Shown here: piece by piece, positions 1 to 8,332 of the stretch
Layout of the letters: the number at the start of each line of letters is the position of its first letter
How positions within the stretch are numbered: position 1 is the stretch's first letter
DNA from: Azospirillum brasilense
GTDB taxonomy: Bacteria; Pseudomonadota; Alphaproteobacteria; Azospirillales; Azospirillaceae
Assembly (NCBI RefSeq): GCF_008365405.1
Contig: NZ_QOKV01000013.1
Location: 123,607 to 187,606, forward strand
Length of the DNA stretch: 64,000 bases
Direction of reading: 5' to 3'
Notes under the pieces: generated by a model
What the model saw: only the letters and a program-made list of their open reading frames with translations
What the model was told of the DNA's origin: nothing
Database searches by the model: none
Translations under genes and position numbers: made by a program

Positions 1-1647
1 GCGGGCGGAGACGTCGACCACGGCGGCCATGGTGCGCAGGAAGCCGCCCCGCCCGTCCCGCTCGATCCGGGCGGAGACCAGCACGTCGGCGACCTCCCCC
101 GACCGCTTGACCAGCCGGTAGGGCATATCCTGGAACGCGCCGAGCCGCAGCAACTCCGGCCAGCGGTGCTCCCGGTGTTCCCGCGCGACGTCCGGCGGCA
201 TGAAATCGGCGATGTTGCGGCCGATGACCTGCCCCCGCCCCTCATAGCCCATGAACTCCAGCCAGCGGTCGCTGACGCTCAGCAGCCGCCCTTCGGCATC
301 CAGGGAGTGCAGAGGCACCGGCGTCTTGGCGTAGAGCGCGCTGAGGTCGGCCTGGGCGCGCTGCCGCTCCGCCACCTCGCCCAGCAGCCGGCGGTTGGCG
401 GCCACCAACTCCGCCGTGCGCTCCGCCACCTGGCGTTCCAGATCCTCGCGGGCGTCGGCCTGGGCCGCACGGGCCTTCACCGCGTCGTCGATGTCGGTGC
501 AGGTGCCGAACCAGCGGGTGATCCGTCCGTCCCCGTCGCGCAGCGGCACCGCCCGCCCGAGGAACCAGCGGTATCGGCCCTCCGCACCGCGCAGCCGGTA
601 CTCGACCTCATAGGAGCCACCGGACCGCACCGCGCCCGTCCACAGGGCGGCGGTCCGCGCCCGGTCGTCCGGATGGACCACCTCCATCCAGGCCGTGCCG
701 GTCATCGCCTCCGGCCGGGTGCCGGTGTAGGCGAACCAATGCAGGTTGTAATAGTCGGGGAGGCCGTCCGGCGGGGCCGACCAGACGAGCTGCGGCATGC
801 TTTCCGCGATGGCGCGGAACTTGGCCTCGCTGTCGCGCAGCGCGATTTCCGAGGCGCGGCGGTCGGTGATGTCGCGCACCACCACCGAATAGGCGGCCGG
901 CGCGCCCGTGGCGTCGCGCGCCACGGTCAGCACGGTGGAGCCGAAGAAGCGCCGCCCGTCCCGGGCCGCGTGGATCCATTCGACTTCGCAGCGCTCCTTC
1001 CCCGCCACCCCGGCCAGCAGGCCGCGGATGTTCTCCGCGCCGCGTTCCTCCGGCGCGAAGAGCAGGGAGAGCGGATGGCCCAGCGCCTCCTCCTCGGTGT
1101 ACCCGAAAAGGCGGCGGCTGCCCTCGTTCCACGAGGTGATGCGACCGCCCAGGTCCAGCGTGACGATGGCGTAGTCGCGGATGTCGTCGATGGCCTGCCG
1201 CAGCCGGCGCAGATTCTCCTCGGCCTGCCGCCGCTCGGCCAGGGTGCGGGCCTCAAGGATCGCCCGCTCCACCGCGGCGGGCAGATGGGCCAGCCGCTGC
1301 TTCAGCACATAGTCGCGGGCACCCATCTTCAGCGCCGATACCGCCGTCTCCTCCCCCATGCGGCCGGACAGGAACAGGAAGGGGGTTTCCGGAGCGCGGG
1401 CCTTGGCGATGCCCAGCGCCTCCAGCCCGTCGAAATCGGGCAGGGAGAAGTCGGCCAGGATCAGGTCGAAGCGCCGCCCGTCCACCGCCGCCTTGACCAG
1501 CGCCGTCTCGAAGGCCGCGCGGGTGTCCACGCGGGTCACGTCGCAGGAAATCCCCGCCTTGCGCAGGCGCGCGCAGGCCAGCTCGCAATCCAGCGGGCTG
1601 TCTTCCAGATGCAGGATGGTCACGGCGGCTGGCATTCCGGCGGGCAT
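1..1647 (-). CDS. REC-PAS multi-domain signalling protein (partial, C-terminus beyond the left edge)
   Basis: Open for 549 codons from ATG at 1647 to position 1 without a stop, so the C-terminus is missing. The N-terminus is a receiver domain: LHLEDSP acidic pocket, phospho-acceptor Asp in LILADFSLPDFDG, and a degenerate DYVLKQRL end. It is followed by at least three PAS/PAC units (the first contains DYAIVTLD and SWNEGSRRLFGY; the next contains MPQLVWSAPPDG; the last contains LLSVSDRWLEFMGY). A helical linker precedes the last PAS. The output domain (histidine kinase or GGDEF/EAL) lies outside the window. It starts 4 bp after the stop of the receiver protein encoded at 1652..2134, so it is the third gene of the phytochrome operon and probably relays or receives that signal. 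Several long plus-strand frames over it are codon-bias shadows. Confidence 0.85.
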   Translation of the reverse strand, partial: MPAGMPAAVTILHLEDSPLDCELACARLRKAGISCDVTRVDTRAAFETALVKAAVDGRRFDLILADFSLPDFDGLEALGIAKARAPETPFLFLSGRMGEETAVSALKMGARDYVLKQRLAHLPAAVERAILEARTLAERRQAEENLRRLRQAIDDIRDYAIVTLDLGGRITSWNEGSRRLFGYTEEEALGHPLSLLFAPEERGAENIRGLLAGVAGKERCEVEWIHAARDGRRFFGSTVLTVARDATGAPAAYSVVVRDITDRRASEIALRDSEAKFRAIAESMPQLVWSAPPDGLPDYYNLHWFAYTGTRPEAMTGTAWMEVVHPDDRARTAALWTGAVRSGGSYEVEYRLRGAEGRYRWFLGRAVPLRDGDGRITRWFGTCTDIDDAVKARAAQADAREDLERQVAERTAELVAANRRLLGEVAERQRAQADLSALYAKTPVPLHSLDAEGRLLSVSDRWLEFMGYEGRGQVIGRNIADFMPPDVAREHREHRWPELLRLGAFQDMPYRLVKRSGEVADVLVSARIERDGRGGFLRTMAAVVDVSAR

Positions 1648-1651
1648 TCCT

Positions 1652-2134
1652 TCAGGCGCCTTTTCCCGCGGGCGGGGTTCCCGCCGGACGACGGGCGCAG
1701 CCGACCGGGGGTTCGTTCAGGATCGCCCAGAAGGCGCCCAGATCGCGGATCGCCTGGAAGAAGGCCCTGAAGTCCACCGGCTTCACCACGAAGGCGTTCA
1801 CCCCCAGCTTGTAGCTGCGCACGAGGTCGCTTTCCTCGCGCGACGCGGTGAGCATCACGATGGGAACGTGCCGGGTCTCCGGATCGCTCTTCACCCGCTC
1901 CAGCACCTCCAGCCCGTCGATCTTCGGCAGCTTGAGGTCGAGCAGGACGACGGCGGGAAGCTGGGTCGGCTGCCCCGTCTCCGGATCGCGGCGGGTCAGC
2001 ATCCGCAGCGCCTCCTCACCGTCGCGGGCGACGATCACGTCGTTGGCAAGCTGGCATTTCTCCAGCGCCGCCAGGGTCAGCTCCAGGTCCCGCGGATTGT
2101 CTTCGACCAGCAGGATGGGTTTCAGGTCACTCAT
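1652..2134 (-). CDS. Rcp1-like single-domain response regulator
   Basis: A 160-residue stand-alone receiver. The acidic pair is in LLVEDNPRD (about residues 8-16), the phospho-acceptor Asp in VVLLDLKLPKIDG (about residue 65), the conserved Thr/Ser in IVMLTAS and the Lys in FVVKPVDF. There is no DNA-binding or enzymatic output domain; the C-terminal tail after about residue 140 is low complexity. Receivers of this Rcp1/CheY-like type are the usual partners of bacterial phytochrome kinases. The gene begins 8 bp after the phytochrome stop and ends 4 bp before the next gene, which supports a phosphotransfer partnership in one operon. Confidence 0.9.
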   Translation of the reverse strand: MSDLKPILLVEDNPRDLELTLAALEKCQLANDVIVARDGEEALRMLTRRDPETGQPTQLPAVVLLDLKLPKIDGLEVLERVKSDPETRHVPIVMLTASREESDLVRSYKLGVNAFVVKPVDFRAFFQAIRDLGAFWAILNEPPVGCARRPAGTPPAGKGA

Positions 2135-2142
2135 GTTTCAGG

Positions 2143-4422
2143 TCACTCATCGAGATCGCGCGGATCCGGTTTCGCCATCCCGGCTTTCGGCAGCGTGAAG
2201 TAGAAGATCGCTCCTTTGTCGAGCCGCCCGTCGGCCCAGGTCCGTCCGCCGTGGCGCTCCACGGCGCGGCGCACGTTGGCCAGGCCGATGCCGATGCCTT
2301 CGAATTCCTCGTTGCGGTGCAGCCGCTGGAAGACCCCGAACAGCTTCTTCTCGTAGGCTTGGTTGAAGCCGACCCCGTTGTCCCTGACGAAGAAGATGGT
2401 TTCGGTGGGCCGGTCTTCGCAACCCACGGCGATGCGCGCCGGTTCCCGGTCGCGGGAGTATTTGATGGCGTTCGACAAGAGATTTTGCAGAACCAGCCGC
2501 ATCATCACGGGATCGCCGCGCACCGTGGGCAGCGGGGCGATGTTCCATTCGATGGCCCGCCCGGCGGTGTCGGGCGCCAGCGTCTCCCGCACCTCCGCCA
2601 CCAGGACGCTCATGTCCACCGAGACGGGGGTCAGCTCGCTGCGTCCCATCTGGGAGAAGTGCAGCAGATTGTCCACCAGCGTGCCGGCGCTGTTGGCCGC
2701 GTCCACGATGACGTCCAGATAGCGCTTTCCGGTGGCGCTCAACTGGTCCGACTCCAGCTCCTGCAACAGCTCGGCGTAACCGACGATGTGGCGGAACGGC
2801 GCGCGCAGGTCGTGGGAAACGGAGTAGGAGAAGGACTCCAGCTCCTTGTTGGAGCGCGCCAGCTCCCGCGACAGGGCGGCCAGTTCCTCGGCCTTGCGCA
2901 GGACGATGCCGATGACGGCGTGGCGCAGCGCGGCGGCGGTGTCGCGCTCCGCCGCGGTCCAGGGCAGCGCGCGGTGGCGCACCGTCTCCTTCCACGTCTC
3001 GAAAGAGGCGCGAGGGGACAATCGCTGCCCGTCGCGGTCGAGCGGCTTGCGCGGGTCACCGCCCCAGCGGACGGTGCGCACCACCTCGGGCCGGAACCAC
3101 AGCACGTAGCTGGCGTGCAGCTTCGACACGGCGATGGCCAGCAGCCCCGCAGCCTTGCCTTCGAAGTCCGCGGCGGCCCGGTAGAGGGCGGGCAGACTGT
3201 CGGTCTCGAATTGCTCCGGCTCGCCCTGGGTGGCCAACCAGTCCACGAGGTCGCGCACCTGCTCTTCCGTCGGGGTGTCGCCGACCAGCGTGCAGCGCCG
3301 TTCGAAGACGACGGCGGCTCCGCTGGCGTTGGCGAAGTGCAGCAGGTCGTCGGGATGCTCGGTCAGGCCGGCGATGAAGGGATCGGCCTGGGCCATGGCG
3401 GCCAGCAGCCGCGCCTGGATGGATTGCAGGGCGATGCGGTGCTCCGCGTCGCGCCGGTCCTCCACCGCGGCGATGCGCACCGACAGGATCTGGGCGATCA
3501 GGTCGCAGGCCGAGCGCACGGCGTAGGACACCGCCCTCGGCTCCCGGTGGTGGCAGGAGATCAGGCCCCACAAGGCCCCGTGCAGCAGGATCGACACCGA
3601 CATGGAAGAGGCGGTTTCCATGTTCCGCATGTATTGCACATGCACCGGCGACACGCTGCGCAGGACGGAGAAGCTGAGATCCAGCGGCGCCGCCCCGGCG
3701 GGAACCGGCGGCAGCGCGACCAGCGGCACCGGGGCGTAGCCGGCATCGGGGATCAGCCGCTGGCGGTTCAGCCGGTACAGCTCGCGCGCCTGGGTGGGGA
3801 TGTCGGAGGCGGGAAAGCGCAGATCCATGTAGGAGGGCAACCGCCCGTTCCCGTCTTCCGCCACCACCGTGCCGTGCCAATCGGCGTCGAAGCGGTAGAT
3901 CAGCACGCGGTCAAAGCCGGTCAGCGCCCGCACCTCCTGCGCGGCGCAGTTCAGGAGGTCCGCCGGCGCGTTCAACGCATCCAGCCGCTCCAGCGCCTCG
4001 CGCATGCGCGGGTAGACGTGGTCGAGAAGGTCAGTCTCCTGCCCGTCCAGCCGTTCCAGCTCCAGGATCACCACACCGTTGCCCGCCGCGTCCGGAACGG
4101 CATGGGCGAGAAGCTGGTGACGGCCGGCACCGGGCAGTTCGGTCACGGTGACCGGCACCGGGCGGGACGGCACCGGACCGGCGGCAAGGAAGGAGCGGAC
4201 TGCGGTGGCGATCTGCGGGTGGAGCGCCCGTTCCAACGGCTGACCCAACGCCTGCTCCAGCGGCAGGGCAAGCGCCGGCGCGGCGTTGGCGCTGGCCTGG
4301 ATCAGAGTGGCGCCGGCGTCGTTTCCGGAAAAGGCCAACAGCATGCCGTGAGGCTGGATGCTGCCGGGGCGGTGGATCGGTTCGCGGCCGCAGGCGTCGA
4401 GATCCAAATCACCGACGGTCAT
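2143..4422 (-). CDS. bphP: Bacteriophytochrome histidine kinase (PAS-GAF-PHY-HisKA-HATPase)
   Basis: A red/far-red photoreceptor kinase using biliverdin. The N-terminal PAS carries the chromophore cysteine in DACGREPIHRPGSIQPHG (Cys about residue 11 from the chosen start). The GAF domain has the FPASDIP motif and the chromophore-pocket segment SPVHVQYMRNM followed by WGLISCHH. The PHY domain shows the tongue motif PRASFETW. The transmitter has the H-box SYSVSHDLRAPFRH, N-box NLLSNAIKYS and glycine-rich boxes DNGVGF and GIGIGLANVRR. The frame is open from a GTG at 4449, but ATG 4422 is preceded by AAGGA at good spacing, giving 759 residues, typical of the family. First gene of a three-gene operon with the receiver and REC-PAS proteins. 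No bphO heme oxygenase is visible in the window. Confidence 0.93.
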   Translation of the reverse strand: MTVGDLDLDACGREPIHRPGSIQPHGMLLAFSGNDAGATLIQASANAAPALALPLEQALGQPLERALHPQIATAVRSFLAAGPVPSRPVPVTVTELPGAGRHQLLAHAVPDAAGNGVVILELERLDGQETDLLDHVYPRMREALERLDALNAPADLLNCAAQEVRALTGFDRVLIYRFDADWHGTVVAEDGNGRLPSYMDLRFPASDIPTQARELYRLNRQRLIPDAGYAPVPLVALPPVPAGAAPLDLSFSVLRSVSPVHVQYMRNMETASSMSVSILLHGALWGLISCHHREPRAVSYAVRSACDLIAQILSVRIAAVEDRRDAEHRIALQSIQARLLAAMAQADPFIAGLTEHPDDLLHFANASGAAVVFERRCTLVGDTPTEEQVRDLVDWLATQGEPEQFETDSLPALYRAAADFEGKAAGLLAIAVSKLHASYVLWFRPEVVRTVRWGGDPRKPLDRDGQRLSPRASFETWKETVRHRALPWTAAERDTAAALRHAVIGIVLRKAEELAALSRELARSNKELESFSYSVSHDLRAPFRHIVGYAELLQELESDQLSATGKRYLDVIVDAANSAGTLVDNLLHFSQMGRSELTPVSVDMSVLVAEVRETLAPDTAGRAIEWNIAPLPTVRGDPVMMRLVLQNLLSNAIKYSRDREPARIAVGCEDRPTETIFFVRDNGVGFNQAYEKKLFGVFQRLHRNEEFEGIGIGLANVRRAVERHGGRTWADGRLDKGAIFYFTLPKAGMAKPDPRDLDE

Positions 4423-4786
4423 GGCGCCGGTCCTTGCGGCAGCGTTCACTCCGAAAACAAAGAAAATCCAATAGGTCGCTCCTTAATGCCCTGCTCGCCG
4501 TACGGTCTATTCGATGATTTCAGATAATGTCGAATGTTTGACGTCGTGGGCATCTCTTTGGTTATCAACGGAGACTGACTGAGACAATACCACTTCAGAA
4601 CAAGATCATAAGCTATTAGTCATATAGATTGCCTTTCGTTGGGCGCAACGTGGGTAAGGGGGGAGAACAGGATACGGGATATCGCCCGGGACGGATCCAC
4701 GCGGTTGGAACTTTTCGACCGGACCGCGTAAAATTCGCTCCGGAGCTTCGGGCGGAACGGGGCCAGCGGACGGAAGGCGGGCAGGG
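4423..4786. other. Divergent intergenic region between bphP and a Crp/Fnr gene
   Basis: A 364-bp divergent spacer that is clearly more AT-rich than its surroundings between about 4440 and 4640. It should hold the promoters of the phytochrome operon (minus) and the Crp/Fnr gene (plus). I find no convincing -35/-10 pair, RNA gene or strong palindrome. Confidence 0.5.
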
Positions 4787-5494
4787 GTGCATCGGAACGG
4801 AATCGACGCCGCGCGGCTGGGTACCGCGCGCTGCAGCAGCTGCGCCATACGGGACCTCGTCCTGTTCGGCGACCTGCGCGACCAGGATTTCGACCTGATC
4901 CACATTCCCATCGACGAGCTGCGCTTCCAGCCCGGCGCCACGCTCTACAGCGCGGGGGACGAGGGCGGCTCCCTCTACACGATCCGCAGCGGGCTGGTGA
5001 AGCTGGTCCAGTTCCTCCCCGACGGCACGCAGCGCATCGTCCGGCTGCTCCGCCGGGGCGCCGTGGCCGGGCTGGAAGTGCTGGTCGGCAAACCCTACGA
5101 GCACACCGCCGTCGTGCTTCAGGAGGCCGAGACCTGCCGCCTGCCGCGGGCCGTGGTCGAGCGGCTGAGCAAGGAGACGCCGCGCCTGCACGCCCGCCTG
5201 ATGGAGCGCTGGTACCAATCCCTGCACCAGGCCGACGAGTGGCTGACCGAGCTGTCCACCGGCAGCGCCCGGCGGCGGCTGGCCCGACTGTTCCTGAAGC
5301 TCGCCGCCGATGGTCCGAACGAACCGGTCCTGCTGTCGGGCCGCGAGGATCTGGGCGCCATGCTCGGCGTCGGCATGGAGACGGCCAGCCGCACCATCGC
5401 CGAGTTCAAGCGCGCCGGTTTGGTGGCCGAGCGGGCGCCGAACGTCTTCGTCTGCGACCTGTCCGCGCTGGAGGCGGTGGCGCTGGACGGGTAG
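4787..5494 (+). CDS. Crp/Fnr-family transcriptional regulator (CxxC N-terminus, FNR-type recognition helix)
   Basis: A 235-residue regulator with an N-terminal cyclic-nucleotide-binding-like beta barrel (FQPGATLYSAGDEGGSLYTIRSGLVKL) and a C-terminal winged helix. The recognition helix reads LGVGMETASRTI; the E-x-x-S-R pattern is what FNR/FixK proteins use to read TTGA half-sites. The N-terminus has CSSC (residues 16-19) and a further Cys in EAETCRL, but the third N-terminal cysteine expected for an FNR [4Fe-4S] cluster is absent (RDLVLF follows), so cluster binding is uncertain. The start is GTG at 4787 with GGAAGG about 10 bp upstream. It precedes ccoG on the same strand, with a TTTGCG-GATT-CGCAAA palindrome between them, suggesting local oxygen- or redox-responsive control. 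Confidence 0.85.
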   Translation: MHRNGIDAARLGTARCSSCAIRDLVLFGDLRDQDFDLIHIPIDELRFQPGATLYSAGDEGGSLYTIRSGLVKLVQFLPDGTQRIVRLLRRGAVAGLEVLVGKPYEHTAVVLQEAETCRLPRAVVERLSKETPRLHARLMERWYQSLHQADEWLTELSTGSARRRLARLFLKLAADGPNEPVLLSGREDLGAMLGVGMETASRTIAEFKRAGLVAERAPNVFVCDLSALEAVALDG

Positions 5495-5552
5495 AGGAGC
5501 TTGCCCCCACCCCAACGCCCCTCCGACAAAAATCGCCCCCCACCCCCGTCCG

Positions 5553-5568
5553 TTTGCGGATTCGCAAA
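5553..5568. promoter_or_regulatory. Crp/Fnr-like palindrome upstream of ccoG
   Basis: TTTGCGGATTCGCAAA: perfect 6-bp arms around a 4-bp spacer, the same TTG-N8-CAA geometry as FNR/FixK sites but with CG instead of AT at the inner arm positions. It lies 59 bp after the Crp/Fnr gene stop and about 105 bp before the ccoG start. A role as operator for the neighbouring Crp/Fnr protein is inferred. Confidence 0.5.
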
Positions 5569-5672
5569 GGCGGCGCCGCGCCGTCTCCCTAGCCTGCGGG
5601 GACGGCCCGCCCCCTGCCCCGCCCTTGCCCCGACCTTGCCCCATGTGTCCGCGGGCCGAACCACGGACGACC

Positions 5673-7154
5673 ATGATGAGCGTTTCCACCACCGAACCGT
5701 CTACCGCCCCCCACCCCACGGAACCTGCGCGCAAAAGCGGCCTCTACGCCAAATACAGCAAGATTTACCCGAAGTCGGTCGGCGGCACCTTCCGCCGGCT
5801 GAAATGGCTGACGCTGATCCTTCTGCTCGGCCTCTACTACGTCACCCCCTGGATTCGCTGGGACCGCGGCCCCAACGCGCCGGATCAGGCGGTGCTGGTG
5901 GATATGCCGGGCCGCCGCCTGTATTTCTTCTTCATCGAGCTGTGGCCGCAGCAGGTCTATTACCTGACCGGCGCGCTGATCCTGGGGGCAATCGGCCTGT
6001 TCCTGGCGACCGCGCTCGCCGGCCGCGTCTGGTGCGGCTACGCCTGCCCGCAGACGGTGTGGAGCGACCTGTTCCTGTGGGTGGAGCGCCGGATCGAGGG
6101 CGACCGCGGCGACCGCATCCGCCTGGATCACGCCCCCTGGTCGCCGGCCAAGCTGGGCAAGAAGGCGGCCAAGCACGCCGCGTGGCTGCTGATCGCTTTG
6201 CTGACCGGCGGGGCCTGGGTCTTCTACTTCAACGATGCCCCGACGCTGGCGCTGGAGATGCTGCGGTTCGAGGCGACCTCGAACGTCCTGCTGTTCATCG
6301 GGCTGTTCACCGCGACGACTTATCTGCTGGCCGGCCACGCGCGCGAGCAGGTGTGCATCTACATGTGCCCCTGGCCGCGCTTCCAGGCGGCGATGCAGGA
6401 CGAGGAGAGCCTGACCGTCACCTATGAGGACTGGCGCGGCGAGGGCCGCGGCCACCTGAAGCGCTCGCAAAGCTGGGAGGAGCGCAAGGCGAAGGGGCTG
6501 GGCGACTGCATCGATTGCGGGGCCTGCGTCCATGTCTGCCCGACCGGGGTGGACATCCGCAACGGCCCGCAGCTCGCCTGCATCGGTTGCGGCCTGTGCG
6601 TGGACGCCTGCAACGACGTGATGGCGAAGATCGGGCGGCCCGGCGATCTGGTCCGCTTCGATTCCCTGAACGCCCAGATCGCGCGGGCCAACGGAGCCAA
6701 GCCGGCGTTCAAGCCGGTACGCCCACGGACGATCATCTACACGCTGCTGCTGACCGTCGTCGGTGGGATGATGGCCGCCGGTCTGGTGCTGAAGCCGAAG
6801 GTCGACGTGAACATCCTGCGCGACCGCGCGCCGCTGTTCGTCACCCTGTCCAACGGCGACATCCAAAACGCCTACACGGTCAAGGTCCTGAACATGACGC
6901 GGGCGGCCCAGAGCTATCGCCTGTCCGTCACCGGCCTTCCCGGCGCCGTCCTGTCGGTGGCCGGCGGCGAGGGCGAGGCGGCGGAAGGCTCCGTCCTGGT
7001 CGAGGCCGATCCCGACAGCGTGGCGACCCACCGCGTGCTGGTCCGCGTGCCGAAGGAGGCGCTGCGCCAGCCCTCGACCCCCACGGCCTTCGTCGTCACC
7101 CGCCAGCCGGACGGGCTGACCGTCCAGCACGAGACCGTCTTCCTCGCCCCCTGA
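5673..7154 (+). CDS. ccoG: Cytochrome c oxidase accessory protein CcoG/FixG/RdxA, copy 1
   Basis: A membrane-anchored polyferredoxin involved in cbb3 oxidase assembly and copper handling. Transmembrane helices occur near the N-terminus (WLTLILLLGLYYVTPW), at YYLTGALILGAIGLFLATALAG, at AAWLLIALLTGG, at VLLFIGLFTATTYLLAG and before the C-terminal domain (TIIYTLLLTVVGGMMAAGL). Family cysteine motifs are CGYACPQTVW and CIYMCPWPRFQ. Two ferredoxin clusters follow: CIDCGACVHVCP and CIGCGLCVDACND. The C-terminus is the periplasmic Ig-like FixG domain. The open frame reaches back to 5310 inside the preceding gene; ATG 5673 (493 residues) matches family length. No ccoNOP genes are in the window. A clear paralogue lies at 16592..18091. 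Confidence 0.93.
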   Translation: MMSVSTTEPSTAPHPTEPARKSGLYAKYSKIYPKSVGGTFRRLKWLTLILLLGLYYVTPWIRWDRGPNAPDQAVLVDMPGRRLYFFFIELWPQQVYYLTGALILGAIGLFLATALAGRVWCGYACPQTVWSDLFLWVERRIEGDRGDRIRLDHAPWSPAKLGKKAAKHAAWLLIALLTGGAWVFYFNDAPTLALEMLRFEATSNVLLFIGLFTATTYLLAGHAREQVCIYMCPWPRFQAAMQDEESLTVTYEDWRGEGRGHLKRSQSWEERKAKGLGDCIDCGACVHVCPTGVDIRNGPQLACIGCGLCVDACNDVMAKIGRPGDLVRFDSLNAQIARANGAKPAFKPVRPRTIIYTLLLTVVGGMMAAGLVLKPKVDVNILRDRAPLFVTLSNGDIQNAYTVKVLNMTRAAQSYRLSVTGLPGAVLSVAGGEGEAAEGSVLVEADPDSVATHRVLVRVPKEALRQPSTPTAFVVTRQPDGLTVQHETVFLAP

Positions 7155-7190
7155 TCCTGTCCTGTCTCTTCAACCGATGGAGGTTGCGCC

Positions 7191-7295
7191 ATGAACTTCG
7201 ACACCACCACCTACATCGCCCTGGCCGGCGCCGTCAGCGTGTTCGTCGTGACCATCGGCGTCTTCGCCTTCCTGCTGACCCGCAAGGGCAAGTGA
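7191..7295 (+). CDS. 34-residue single-helix membrane protein, CcoM/CcoQ-like candidate
   Basis: ATG at 7191 follows GATGGAGG (7176-7183), 36 bp after the ccoG stop. It encodes a short polar N-terminus (MNFDTTTY), one hydrophobic helix (about residues 9-29, LAGAVSVFVVTIGVFAFLL) and a basic end TRKGK. The topology (N-out, positive C-terminus inside) and size resemble small accessory subunits of cbb3 oxidases such as CcoM, and the position after ccoG supports a link to oxidase assembly. I cannot prove homology by eye; it could equally be another oxidase-linked microprotein. It is too short for ordinary ORF filters and would often be missed. Confidence 0.6.
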   Translation: MNFDTTTYIALAGAVSVFVVTIGVFAFLLTRKGK

Positions 7296-7399
7296 AGGCT
7301 TCCCGTCGGGGGGGGTGAGGTTGCTTGCCCCGCCGGACCTGTTGCATAACGGCGTTCGGCGGGAGATCCCCCAAGAACGGCGTCGTGAAGGGTCCATCG

Positions 7400-8254
7400 A
7401 TGGAAGTGCTAAAGTTCTCGCCGGAGGATTTCTCCCATGAACTTCTGGCGCTCGAGATCGCCAAGCTCATCAAGGACGAGACGCCCCCGGCCGAACCGCT
7501 CACCTTCCACGCCTATTGGGACGGCCCGCTGAACGAGAAGCACCTCATTTCAGTGAAAAGCTGCCATCTGTTCAACGTCCGTGGCCGCGCGAACAAAATC
7601 ATCCTCTGGACGCAGAACGGCGTCGAGAACGGATATCTGAGCGAAATCAGCGAATACGCCGAGATCCGCGCCTTTTCCGAGCGCGACGAATGCCGTGGCA
7701 CCTTTCTCGAGGGAAACGACTTGGGGCGGTCGATCGACGCGTCCTTCTACTCCGACATCGTCCGGTACATCCTGCTCTACAAATACGGCGGCGTGTGGTT
7801 CGACCTCGACTGCCTGTTCCTGAGGAGCGTCACGCCGCTCCTGAACCAGTTTCCCGGCAAGATCCTGGCCTACCGGTGGGAGCGGCAGAACTATCCCAAC
7901 GGCGCGCTCTACATCTCCCCGACGCCGCGGTCGGAGGCGATGAAGGGCAATATCGAGTTCATCCGGAACCGCGGCCGCGGCTGGGGCTTCCAGCAAGCCG
8001 GCCTGGTCTACGACACGCCGATGGACATCCTCGTGCTGCCGTGCCCCTGGTTCGACGCCGGATGGATCGACAACCCGGTGCTGCACTTCAATGAATTCAT
8101 GAAGGCGTCGCCGGTCGCCTTCGACCTCGACAGCTTCTTCCCCGGCGCCTTCTGCTTCCATTGGCACAACAAATGGCGCGACATCATCGAGCCGACGAGC
8201 CCGATGGATCGGCTCGCCCGCGACATCGACCGCCGGCTGTCCGCCGGGCGGTGA
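7400..8254 (+). CDS. DXD-motif glycosyltransferase (capsular polysaccharide/Gly_transf_sug type)
   Basis: A 284-residue soluble protein with the hallmark of the DXD sugar-binding glycosyltransferases: SDIVRYILLYKYGGVWFDLD, in which the DLD pair would bind the metal and nucleotide sugar. The N-terminal half has FHAYWDGPLNEKH and KIILWTQNG, matching the fold of this family (nucleotide-sugar pocket). No signal peptide or membrane helix is visible. ATG 7400 is preceded by GAAGGG at good distance; the frame continues upstream to 7325 but that part looks non-coding. It sits between the small membrane ORF and a GH12-like protein; substrate unknown, probably surface polysaccharide. Confidence 0.8.
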   Translation: MEVLKFSPEDFSHELLALEIAKLIKDETPPAEPLTFHAYWDGPLNEKHLISVKSCHLFNVRGRANKIILWTQNGVENGYLSEISEYAEIRAFSERDECRGTFLEGNDLGRSIDASFYSDIVRYILLYKYGGVWFDLDCLFLRSVTPLLNQFPGKILAYRWERQNYPNGALYISPTPRSEAMKGNIEFIRNRGRGWGFQQAGLVYDTPMDILVLPCPWFDAGWIDNPVLHFNEFMKASPVAFDLDSFFPGAFCFHWHNKWRDIIEPTSPMDRLARDIDRRLSAGR

Positions 8255-8332
8255 GCGCCGCCGCGATCATCGCCGCCCGCCCTTGTTGAAGCCCCGACGC
8301 CGCACAGAATGCAACGGAGCGGGGACCCCACC

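Noticed and set aside
166..4527. Long plus-strand frames (166-1770, 2251-4527) opposite the phytochrome operon
   Set aside because: They mirror the high-GC third-position bias of the minus-strand genes, show Arg/Gly/His-rich sequence without domains and lack ribosome sites.
7325..7399. Earlier start for the DXD glycosyltransferase
   Set aside because: The extra 25 residues are not family-like and ATG 7400 has the better ribosome-binding site.
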